Source: Phycisphaeraceae bacterium
Lineage (GTDB): Bacteria > Planctomycetota > Phycisphaerae > Phycisphaerales > Phycisphaeraceae
Direction: 5' to 3'
DNA: 14,673 nucleotides
Assembly: GCA_007119405.1 (NCBI GenBank)
Contig: SKPT01000559.1
Location: 1 to 14,673 of the forward strand
The notes under the pieces were generated by a model. The model saw nothing but the letters and a program-made list of their open reading frames with translations, made no database searches and was not told where the DNA came from. The position numbers and the translations under genes were made by a program. Of the stretch, positions 5,840-12,369 are shown in pieces; positions within the stretch are counted from its first letter, which is position 1; the number at the start of each line of letters is the position of its first letter.

Positions 5840-8677
5840 TTATACATCGACTGTCAACTCTCTGAACTCGAAGAATCCTCGACGTCCCAACTGGTTGATC
5901 GCCTCCATGGCGAGGTTCTTGGCCTCACCACCCTCCTTCAAAGCCTCGGCGAGGATCCTCCGGGCTTCGTCTATCCATCCATGGACTCGCCAATTCTCGT
6001 CGTCGCCTTCAATCATGTGCTTCAGTATTCGAGTGGCGCGGAACGGGTCCACATGGCAAACTTGAGCGAGCCGCTCAACAATGTGGAAGTCGGGTTCTGG
6101 CTTCGGCACCACTTGGACAAACTGCTCCAGTCGTTCGAGCGACCACTCGTTGTCGAACTTTCCGCATGCGAACCACCAGCCGAACGCGGCACTGGTCGGA
6201 TCGGCCGCAGCGTCGTATCGGCCGATTTCTGCCCAGTACCAGTCCCAGAGAGCCATGAAGCGTTCACGAACGTTCGCCGGGAGCGGCTCGTCGTCGTTTA
6301 ACGTTTGCCCAACGAATTGGATGGCATGGGTCCGAACAGGGGGCGATGCCTTCGTCAGCAGTCCTCGGATGATCCGGTCATCCGTATCGAAACCAAGCTC
6401 GCCACGCCCGTACAGCACGATTAGGTGCTCACCGAGGTGGGCGAACGGTTGGCTCTCGTCCAGTGTGTCGGCCTCCAATTGGGACGCTTGCTCCACCGCA
6501 TAGGCATACTGATCGCGCATGATCTCATAAAGTTCGATGTGCGGATGCACGCTCATCAAGAAGGTGTTCCACGCGGCCCAGCCGTAGGCCGTTGCCGGAT
6601 CTTCCTCAACACGCCCCAGGTCGAAAATGGCCGCAACGTGCTCCGCGAGCCAGTCGCGATCGATCCAGTAGAGCAGGCTGACGTGCCAGCCGTACATGGC
6701 CCGGGCGGCAAACCCGCCCGAGTCCGCCGACGACAGCTTCCTTTCCAGCAGCGCCCGCACTTCCGGCAGCCGCTCAAACCCCCCACCGACGATCTCCTGA
6801 TTGCCCTGCTCCATCGTCACGGCCTTAGCGACCCACCGGGCGTAGGCCATGACCGAGCGCATGGCCTTGCCTTGTGCCGAATTGATCGTATAGTCGGCAA
6901 AATTCTCAGAGCGGATGTCAAGCGCCTCTAGATCGCGGACTATGTACGACCCATCTGATCCCTCGGTCAACGGATGAACCGCATCCCAGAGCCCCTTTCT
7001 GTGATCTAGTGGCACATTCTGTTCGAATGCCTGATGAGCCAACTCCGCGATCGCGTCCCGCGTCCACTGCCAGTTCCGGTCGATGAACCCCGGCTCGCGA
7101 TCCTCGTCGTCGGCCGAGGCATCTTCCGTCACCGGTTGCTCATGCACCCAGTGGCACAGTTCGAGGACGGCATCGAGATCAATGGACTTCCCCTCCTTCA
7201 ACGCCTGCGTCATGGCGTTCAGGAAGGCGCGTACATAAGGCGCTGGGCGGCTTTTCAGTATCCTCGCCTGGCGGGATGCCTCCTCTGCTCTTGCGGAACA
7301 GTACTTTCGAAACCCCTCTCGCAAGCCCTCATAACTCGGCCCTTCGATAGGATCACCATCCGGCGGCATTCGCCACGTCGCGACCCTCTCGACGATCTCC
7401 TCAAAGGGTTTGTTCGAAAGTTCTTCGGCCGAAAAAGGACTCTTGTGTCGAACGTGGCGGACCTTACCGTACGTCACAAAAAATGCGAAATGAGGCTCAC
7501 CCTTCTCATCGATTGCCTGGTCGACGAACTCTCGGCGTTCGCCTTCGAGATAAGGCCGGATCCATACCAGCTTCGTGACGCGCCACCACCGCTTCCGTGC
7601 TTCGCGCTCTTCCTGCGAACATGAAGCGAGATCTTGGGGCCCGTCATCCGCCCGCTGTAGCCATTGACTTTGCTCTGAATCTGCCAGCATCCCGAACCGA
7701 TCACGGGCCAACATCGCATATTCGTGTTTGGTCCGCGTATCATCGAACAGACTTTGATCCATCAACGTTTGCCTCGTCAAGCCCGGATCCTGCTCGGCGA
7801 AACGACGGATCAGATGTATCCGGATTCGTTTGAAAATCAAATGCGGCCACGTACTCAGCATTTGCATCAAGTCGTGTAACGACAAGTATCCATTTTCGAT
7901 GGCCAGCTCCGCCGCCTGGCAGATGCAGCCCACCAGTTTCGATCGCACATCGAAATCGCGATTCTGTTCGTGCTCTTCGACTGCCGGGCGCCAGACATAC
8001 GAGGCGTCGTACGCAGGATCGTCTCGCCAGAACCGGTCGGCCTCGATCGCCGCTGCAAGTTCACCCAAAAGGTGCTCTATGAGGGGTCGGGCCCGCACAG
8101 GAATCATCGCTGGGATCAGCGAGTTGTTCATCTCGCGGATATACCAGTACTCGTCGCGCGTCCGCCTGTTGTCGCGCGTCCCGGTCCACCTAAGGTGAAA
8201 TGTGCCCAGCGCAAGGTCGATCGCGCCATCCGGATGATACTCCGCGACAAGTTTTACGCACAGTTCGGCGATCTCCTTGAGATCGTGCCAGAGCACATCT
8301 GCTTGCACCCAGTCGATGATCTTCGGAATGAGGCGAACCGCCTGCGCTGCGGGCATTGCTTGAGCTGCTTTGATCACATGGCGAGCTACGGACCAGTTGT
8401 CTGTCTCGAACGCCTCAAAGATGCTGGCGACCTCCTCCGGAGCGAGCGGAGCCATCCGCACGAGATAGCCTGCCTCGGGCCAGGAGGGGTAGCGGACACC
8501 CCCGCCCTCGACCTTTTCTGCAGCCGGCGGATGATCGAAAAAGCCCCGCTGGCGCAGCGGGTCAATCCAGTGGGGATTCTTGAGATGGTCGAAGAAATAG
8601 CGCTCGTGCTGAGGAGAACTCAGCAGGGGCACCGCCTGATCGATCTCAATCTCGGTTGGCTTTGGCAAGGATGTCAT
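5840..8677 (-). CDS. Large helical-repeat protein of an unnamed two-gene system
   Basis: A 945-residue, almost entirely alpha-helical protein without visible signal peptide, membrane segment, Walker motif or nuclease motif. The N-terminus carries a conserved-looking motif, YFFDHLKNPHWIDPLRQRGF at about residues 28-47, then RYPSWPEAGYLVRMA (62-76). W-rich helical repeats resembling HEAT/TPR sensor regions fill the rest, and the C-terminus ends in LGRRGFFEFRELTVDV. Similar N- and C-terminal phrases occur, from memory, in large conserved proteins and in sensor parts of NTPases encoded in defence islands, but I cannot name the family. The start at 8677 is preferred to an upstream start at 8803 because AAGGAA lies 4 bases before it and the extra residues look non-coding. 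It overlaps the upstream gene by 32 bases. Codon use is less G/C-biased than in the flanking operons, hinting at transfer. Confidence 0.83.
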   Translation of the reverse strand: MTSLPKPTEIEIDQAVPLLSSPQHERYFFDHLKNPHWIDPLRQRGFFDHPPAAEKVEGGGVRYPSWPEAGYLVRMAPLAPEEVASIFEAFETDNWSVARHVIKAAQAMPAAQAVRLIPKIIDWVQADVLWHDLKEIAELCVKLVAEYHPDGAIDLALGTFHLRWTGTRDNRRTRDEYWYIREMNNSLIPAMIPVRARPLIEHLLGELAAAIEADRFWRDDPAYDASYVWRPAVEEHEQNRDFDVRSKLVGCICQAAELAIENGYLSLHDLMQMLSTWPHLIFKRIRIHLIRRFAEQDPGLTRQTLMDQSLFDDTRTKHEYAMLARDRFGMLADSEQSQWLQRADDGPQDLASCSQEEREARKRWWRVTKLVWIRPYLEGERREFVDQAIDEKGEPHFAFFVTYGKVRHVRHKSPFSAEELSNKPFEEIVERVATWRMPPDGDPIEGPSYEGLREGFRKYCSARAEEASRQARILKSRPAPYVRAFLNAMTQALKEGKSIDLDAVLELCHWVHEQPVTEDASADDEDREPGFIDRNWQWTRDAIAELAHQAFEQNVPLDHRKGLWDAVHPLTEGSDGSYIVRDLEALDIRSENFADYTINSAQGKAMRSVMAYARWVAKAVTMEQGNQEIVGGGFERLPEVRALLERKLSSADSGGFAARAMYGWHVSLLYWIDRDWLAEHVAAIFDLGRVEEDPATAYGWAAWNTFLMSVHPHIELYEIMRDQYAYAVEQASQLEADTLDESQPFAHLGEHLIVLYGRGELGFDTDDRIIRGLLTKASPPVRTHAIQFVGQTLNDDEPLPANVRERFMALWDWYWAEIGRYDAAADPTSAAFGWWFACGKFDNEWSLERLEQFVQVVPKPEPDFHIVERLAQVCHVDPFRATRILKHMIEGDDENWRVHGWIDEARRILAEALKEGGEAKNLAMEAINQLGRRGFFEFRELTVDV

Positions 8678-9371
8678 CGAGTTCCTTGGTGCCCGTAAAA
8701 AAGTGACCCACGAAGCTATGCAAGGTCCGCTCAAATCTTTCGAAGTAGTCGGCAAAGTCGCCGTCAGATAAGGACGGCAGGTCGTCCGCCCGAGCGTGGG
8801 CATACCGCATGAACCACTTACGGATTGCCTCGAAATCTTCGGCTAGGCGGCGCGAGACTATTGCAGGCGCTGCGTTTGCCCGCATTAAGGCCCGAAGCAA
8901 AATCGCATCCCGTTGGCGTTGCGTCGGTTGGTCCAGATGCACACGAACCAGTGTGTCAACCTCGACGAACGCATCCCGAGGGATGGCAACGGTATCTGCG
9001 GTGGCCAGTTTCTCGTCACGATCCGCCCCAGAACCGCGTTGGATGCCGACACTCGCCTGAGGCCAGCGCTTGGCAATCTTGCGGACGTGGTGGTGGTAAT
9101 CGATACGTGGCCGCACGCGTGCACCTTCCAACACCTGAGGCAGGACGTTGATGATGTCGCGAACCGCGTGGCTGATCAGGTGATAGCGGGCCGGGAACCC
9201 CGGATCGTGGACAAGCTGAACAGCGGCTTTGTAAAGCGGGCATAGCGACGGCGCGTGCTGATCGAACCATTGCCACAATTCGCGGCGAACGGGCGTCCAT
9301 GCGGCGTTGTCGCTACCGCGGGGCCGCTCTGGATCAGGTGGGTCGTTCTCGGTCGATGCGCTCACGGCCAT
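8646..9371 (-). CDS. Helical partner protein of the two-gene system
   Basis: A soluble 241-residue alpha-helical protein of unknown function. The conserved-looking core is CPLYKAAVQL (44-53) and RYHLISHAVRDIINVLPQVL (62-81), then a tyrosine/histidine cluster (DYHHHVRKIAKRW, 91-103). The C-terminal part has WFMRYAHARADDLP (186-199) and FERFERTLHSFVGHFF (210-225) and ends in LDDILAKANRD. The spacing R62-x5-H68 would satisfy the loose RX4-6H pattern of HEPN ribonucleases, but this is suggestive only. The ATG at 9371 has a weak GGAG 4 bases upstream; a GTG at 9425 would add 18 residues without a ribosome site. Its 3' end overlaps the start of the 945-residue gene by 32 bases, so the two are almost certainly co-translated and probably work as a complex. 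Confidence 0.78.
   Translation of the reverse strand: MAVSASTENDPPDPERPRGSDNAAWTPVRRELWQWFDQHAPSLCPLYKAAVQLVHDPGFPARYHLISHAVRDIINVLPQVLEGARVRPRIDYHHHVRKIAKRWPQASVGIQRGSGADRDEKLATADTVAIPRDAFVEVDTLVRVHLDQPTQRQRDAILLRALMRANAAPAIVSRRLAEDFEAIRKWFMRYAHARADDLPSLSDGDFADYFERFERTLHSFVGHFFTGTKELDDILAKANRD
8682..8687 (-). promoter_or_regulatory. Internal ribosome binding site fixing the start of the large gene
   Basis: On the minus strand AAGGAA lies 4 bases before the ATG at 8677 and inside the coding sequence of the upstream 241-residue gene. It supports that ATG rather than the one at 8803 and implies translational coupling of the pair. Confidence 0.55.
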
Positions 9372-9452
9372 GGCTCCGATTGCATGATGGTGACCCTGGC
9401 TGTCAGCATTCACTGCGAAGGTCACCGCAGGAACAACGATTCATTTTGGACA

Positions 9453-9566
9453 TCAATGCACCGCTACGGCTTCGTCCTCTTCCTCCACCGGATCGAGCGT
9501 CAGTTGGCGGCTGAGCCATGCCTCGCGAGCCTCGGGGTCGTCCTTGATCGCGTCCTCGATTGCCAG
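9453..9566 (-). pseudogene. Short acidic coding remnant
   Basis: Reads LAIEDAIKDDPEAREAWL, then SRQLTLDPVEEEDEAVAVH and a TGA at 9455-9453. It looks like a real acidic protein tail rather than random GC-rich translation. No ATG, GTG or TTG opens it; a CTG at 9566 has AGGAG (9579-9575) 8 bases upstream, so either this rare start is used for a 37-residue peptide or it is a decayed 3' end. No family recognised. Confidence 0.27.
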
Positions 9567-9571
9567 GCTCT

Positions 9572-9658
9572 TTACTCCTGCGCTTCGGCAGTCATGATCC
9601 AGTAGGCTCCGATGCGGCGCAGGTGCTCGATCTGCTCACGGATCCGGGGCAGTTCCAC
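9572..9658 (-). pseudogene. Short coding remnant, C-terminal-like
   Basis: From a GTG at 9658 it reads VELPRIREQIEHLRRIGAYW, then IMTAEAQE and TAA (9574-9572), 28 residues. The amphipathic helix pattern looks like the end of a genuine protein. The frame is closed by a stop at 9676-9674 and has no ribosome site, so it appears to be what is left of a longer gene. Its last codons contain the AGGAG that precedes the remnant at 9453-9566, as in a former operon. Confidence 0.3.
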
Positions 9659-9800
9659 GTGGACGGACAAACTCTACGCAATAACGGAGGCATTGTCCCC
9701 CACCATGCGTTGTCCGCCGGTGCCGCGAGTGCCTCGGCTTGTAGCGGATTTGTAGCGCCGCCGGGGCTCCTTGAGGCGGGCCCGTCCTGTGAAGCGTCTC

Positions 9801-9828
9801 TTGACACACCCCTAACCGATTGTATAAA
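9801..9828 (+). promoter_or_regulatory. Near-consensus sigma-70 promoter
   Basis: TTGACA (9801-9806), a 16-base spacer and TATAAA (9823-9828), inside an AT-rich island that stands out from the surrounding GC-rich DNA. Transcription would start near 9835 and read rightwards. No protein gene follows on this strand; a strong hairpin lies at 9905-9942 and the next gene is on the other strand. Confidence 0.6.
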
Positions 9829-9834
9829 TAGGCT

Positions 9835-9950
9835 TTGCAAGCCGGGTCCACGCAAGCGATCAAGGCTGGAGAAGAATCCCGCCCTCTCCGCTTGACTGAC
9901 GGTAGCCTCCATAACCCGGGCGCCGCCCCGGATTATGGAGGCTTCTCGAT
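9835..9950 (+). ncRNA. Candidate small RNA
   Basis: A transcript from the promoter at 9801-9828 would be about 105-115 nucleotides if it ended at the stem-loop 9905-9942. A smaller hairpin (GGCTT at 9831-9835 with AAGCC at 9839-9843) sits near the predicted 5' end, though it may begin before the transcript does. No start codon with a ribosome site occurs in this stretch. Alternatives are the promoter of a lost gene or an antisense transcript. No known RNA family was recognised. Confidence 0.35.
9905..9942. terminator. Strong 16-bp stem-loop, terminator-like
   Basis: GCCTCCATAACCCGGG (9905-9920) pairs with CCCGGATTATGGAGGC (9927-9942) around a 6-base loop with a single A-C mismatch. This is the strongest inverted repeat I found in the window. 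On the plus strand it is followed by TTCTCGATCTCTTG, pyrimidine-rich but not a clean T-run. It could terminate the short transcript starting near 9835, or be a recombination or mobile-element end. Confidence 0.45.
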
Positions 9951-10043
9951 CTCTTGCCGGCGACTTGCCCTCAAACTGCCCTTATCAAGCGCGATGCTCT
10001 TTCTGGTCCACCGCCTCGTCAGCAGCCGGTTCGTCAGGCGATC

Positions 10044-10346
10044 TCATTCAATGGTCGCCAGAATCTCGCGTCGACCGCTGTCGGTGACCGCGACGATCTT
10101 CGCATACACCTGCTGCCACTCGCGGTGATCCTTCAAACCCTGCATGGCCCGTTCCCAGGCCGCGAGCGAATCATGCGTCGTCTCCAGCACGAGCGTGTAG
10201 AACGATTCGCCCGCCACGTCCGTCAGCAGCCGCGCCTCGTCGACCAGCCCGGCATCGCGGAGGATCGAGACGGCCTGTCGCCAAAGCGCGGTGGCTTCCT
10301 TCGTCTGGCCGAACTTCACACGAAAAATGTTCCGGACAACGACCAT
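10044..10346 (-). CDS. Small dimeric alpha/beta-barrel protein, ABM/NIPSNAP-like
   Basis: A 100-residue protein with the strand-helix-strand rhythm of the ABM (antibiotic biosynthesis monooxygenase) / NIPSNAP ferredoxin-like fold: VVVRNIFRVKFGQ as first strand, a helix over residues 15-30, RLLTDVAGESFYTLVLE as central strands, a helix around AWERAMQGL and a final helix or strand ending in GRREILATIE. Such proteins usually form homodimers and may bind small organic molecules; many lack shown enzymatic activity. The ATG at 10346 has AGGAG 7 bases upstream and is preferred to a TTG two codons earlier. It follows the methyltransferase gene by 81 bases on the same strand and is probably co-transcribed. 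Confidence 0.78.
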   Translation of the reverse strand: MVVVRNIFRVKFGQTKEATALWRQAVSILRDAGLVDEARLLTDVAGESFYTLVLETTHDSLAAWERAMQGLKDHREWQQVYAKIVAVTDSGRREILATIE

Positions 10347-10386
10347 GGGCAATCTCCTGAATGAGGTTCCGGGGCACCGGCTGGGA

Positions 10387-10436
10387 GCCGCGGCTTGACC
10401 GTGCCGCGGCGCGCTTGGTTCGAGCCCTCAAGCGCG
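10387..10436 (-). other. Two adjacent inverted repeats between methyltransferase and ABM-like genes
   Basis: CGCGCTTG (10410-10417) pairs with CAAGCGCG (10429-10436), a stem touching the methyltransferase stop codon. Directly downstream on the minus strand, two copies of GCCGCGGC (10387-10394 and 10403-10410) form an 8-bp stem with an 8-base loop. Neither has a T-run. They could partly reduce read-through or stabilise the upstream mRNA, giving unequal expression of the two genes. Confidence 0.35.
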
Positions 10437-11534
10437 GGCTTCAATGATCAGATTGAACGGCGTTTGCGCGGCCAGGCGGATCCTGGTGAACCCGCCCTGT
10501 TCGATCTTCTCGCGCAGACGTCGTGGACCCGCTTGCGCCCCAAGGGCCGCGCCGACCTCCTGGGACAGCGAGCAGGGCGTACAGACGAGCGTCGACACCG
10601 AGTAGAACGCCCGGCCAACCGGGTTGAGGTTGTCCTGCACGGAATCGTTGGCGAACGGCTCGATCACCATCCATGTGCCATCATCGTCCAGTCGCCTTCG
10701 CACGTGCGCCGCGGCGCCCGCGGGGTCGCCCATGTCGTGCAGGCAGTCGAAGTGGCCGACGAGGTCGTAGCCCCGGCCGTTGTGGGCGGGGAAGTCCTTG
10801 GCGCTGGCGACGTGGAAGGTGCATCGATCGCTCACGCCCGCTTCCGCGGCGCGCTCGATCGCCGCTTCGATCGAAGGCCGGTGGTAGTCGAAGCCCAGGA
10901 ACCGCGAGTGGGGGTAGGCCTGGGCCATGATGACCGTGGACGCCCCGTGCCCGCAGCCGACGTCGGCGACGACCGCGCCGCGACGGAGCTTCTCCTGCAC
11001 GCCGTCGAGGGCGGGGATCCACGAGGCCACGAGGTTGTGCAGGTAGAGCGGCCGGAAGAATCGTTCGGTCGCACAGAACAGGCCGTGGTCGTGCTCGTCC
11101 CATCCGATCCCTTTGCCGGTGCGGAAGGCTTTTTCGAGCACGGGGGTGATGTGGCCGGCGGCCAGCGCGCTGCCGAACGCGCCGCCCACGAACGCCGGGC
11201 TGTCCTCGTCGGCCAGGAGCATGGCCTGCTCGCGGGTCATGTAATACCGCCCGGCGTCGGCGTCGTAAGACACGTAGCCGCCAGCCGCCTGGGCGTTGAG
11301 CCATTCCCGGATATAACGCTCCGTTGTGCCGGTTTGCTTGGCCAGCGCGGCGGGCTCGAGCGGGCCATGCTCGGCCAACGCCTTGTACAGGCCAAGCTTA
11401 TCGCCGATGACCACCAGGGGCGTGTGGTACGCGCCGCCGAAGTCGCTCACCGCCTTGAGCAGCAGCCCTTGCAGCGCGTCCTGATCGATCTGGGAGTTGG
11501 CGGATGCGGCGCCTGGCTGGTGTGAAGCCGTCAT
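10428..11534 (-). CDS. SAM-dependent methyltransferase with N-terminal winged helix
   Basis: A 368-residue class I methyltransferase of the type resembling mycobacterial Rv2258c. An N-terminal winged-helix-like dimerisation domain (about residues 20-105, with DKLGLYKAL at 45-53 and RYIREWLN at 73-80) precedes a linker and a Rossmann methyltransferase domain from about 180. The SAM-binding motif I is ADVGCGHG at 190-197, D216 (FLGFDYH) is the likely ribose-binding acidic residue, and CLHDMGDP lies at 264-271. The substrate is probably a small metabolite but cannot be read from the sequence. The ATG at 11534 has AGGAG 6 bases upstream; an upstream in-frame start at 11567 lacks this. It is transcribed divergently from a TetR regulator. 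Confidence 0.92.
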   Translation of the reverse strand: MTASHQPGAASANSQIDQDALQGLLLKAVSDFGGAYHTPLVVIGDKLGLYKALAEHGPLEPAALAKQTGTTERYIREWLNAQAAGGYVSYDADAGRYYMTREQAMLLADEDSPAFVGGAFGSALAAGHITPVLEKAFRTGKGIGWDEHDHGLFCATERFFRPLYLHNLVASWIPALDGVQEKLRRGAVVADVGCGHGASTVIMAQAYPHSRFLGFDYHRPSIEAAIERAAEAGVSDRCTFHVASAKDFPAHNGRGYDLVGHFDCLHDMGDPAGAAAHVRRRLDDDGTWMVIEPFANDSVQDNLNPVGRAFYSVSTLVCTPCSLSQEVGAALGAQAGPRRLREKIEQGGFTRIRLAAQTPFNLIIEARA

Positions 11535-11576
11535 GGTCGTCTCCTGTACGGATGCCTCGCAGTCCATGTCCCGTTA

Positions 11577-11601
11577 GGATCGCAGCGTAAGGGATCGCAG
11601 C
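11577..11601. promoter_or_regulatory. Tandem direct repeats in the divergent intergenic region
   Basis: GGATCGCAGC occurs at 11577-11586 and again at 11592-11601, 15 bases apart, in the 107-base gap between the divergent methyltransferase and TetR genes. On the minus strand a weak promoter-like pair TTGGTG, 17 bases, TACGCT spans the repeats. They are a candidate operator for the TetR protein, although such regulators more often bind inverted repeats. Confidence 0.38.
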
Positions 11602-11641
11602 CGTGGCACCAATGGACTTGAGGGCAACCGGAGGTTTACTC

Positions 11642-12310
11642 ATGGTCAAGAAGCAGCTCGCCGTCGACAAGGCCCAAGATGCAGCGCCGCTCGTGCCGCA
11701 CGCGAACAAGTCCGCCAAGGCCCTGTTCGGCGACGGCGAGACGCCGAGGAACACGCGGGAACGGCTGATCGAAACCGCCCTGAGCTTTTTCTACGCCTAT
11801 GGCTTCCACGCGGTGGGGGTGGATCAGATCATTTCCGCCGTGGGCGTGACGAAGACGACGTTCTACAACCACTTCGAGAGTAAGGACGCCCTGGTCATCG
11901 CCGCGATCGAGCGGCGCAGCGCGTGGGAAGCGCAGACGCTCGTGCGGATGGTCCGCGAGCGGGCCGGGATGGATCCACACAAGATGTTGCTGTCGATCTT
12001 CGACGTGCTCGATGTGTGGTTCAACGACCCGGACTACCTCGGGTGCCTCTACATCAACGCCTGTGCCGAGTTTCCGCTGCCGGAGGATCCGGTGCACCAG
12101 ATCGCCGCGGCTCACTACGCCAAGGCGGGGCAGATGATCCGCGAGCTCGCCCAGGCCGTCGGCGCCTCCGACCCCGACGCGTTCGCGGAGCAGTGGGTGA
12201 TGCTCATCCAGGGCGCGATGACCCAGCGGCTGGTTGCCGGCAACGACGGCGCGGCCGCGGCGGCCCGGGTCATGGCCGAGAAGCTGCTGGCGGACGAGGC
12301 CGCAACATGA
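11642..12310 (+). CDS. TetR/AcrR-family transcriptional repressor
   Basis: A 222-residue repressor with about 35 disordered N-terminal residues, then a classic TetR DNA-binding domain: helix 1 from RNTRERLIETALSFFYAYGF (36-55) and the helix-turn-helix VDQIISAVGVTKTTFYNHF (60-78) followed by KDAL (81-84). The C-terminal ligand domain (about 95-215) contains a hydrophobic stretch CLYINACAEF (135-144), typical of its ligand-pocket helices. GGAGG (11630-11634) lies 7 bases before the ATG. It is divergent from the methyltransferase gene, the usual setting for a TetR protein controlling its neighbour, and probably represses both promoters until an unknown small molecule binds. Confidence 0.93.
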   Translation: MVKKQLAVDKAQDAAPLVPHANKSAKALFGDGETPRNTRERLIETALSFFYAYGFHAVGVDQIISAVGVTKTTFYNHFESKDALVIAAIERRSAWEAQTLVRMVRERAGMDPHKMLLSIFDVLDVWFNDPDYLGCLYINACAEFPLPEDPVHQIAAAHYAKAGQMIRELAQAVGASDPDAFAEQWVMLIQGAMTQRLVAGNDGAAAAARVMAEKLLADEAAT

Positions 12311-12369
12311 GCACCGGCCAGGCGTATGATTGGCTTGGGCGGCTTCGCGCCTGAGCGAGGATCATCGGC

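Larger units (their letters stand above)
9372..10043. other. Gene-poor interval between accessory region and right-hand operon
   Basis: No complete gene can be supported across about 670 bases. The interval holds two short minus-strand coding remnants (9453-9566 and 9572-9658), a near-consensus plus-strand promoter (9801-9828) and a strong stem-loop (9905-9942). Open frames of 60-110 codons exist on both strands but start with rare codons, lack ribosome sites and show no recognisable protein pattern. It probably marks the scar at the right edge of the accessory region. Confidence 0.6.

Noticed and set aside
8678..8803. N-terminal extension of the large helical-repeat protein
   Set aside because: Runs within the conserved C-terminus of the partner gene, lacks a ribosome site and does not look like the rest of the protein.
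9835..10128. 97-codon plus-strand frame starting with TTG after the promoter
   Set aside because: Rare start without ribosome site, reads through the strong hairpin and into the opposite-strand ABM-like gene; amino acid pattern looks random.
12307..12354. 15-codon frame overlapping the TetR stop (ATGA)
   Set aside because: Too short, no recognisable pattern and no ribosome site; likely chance.
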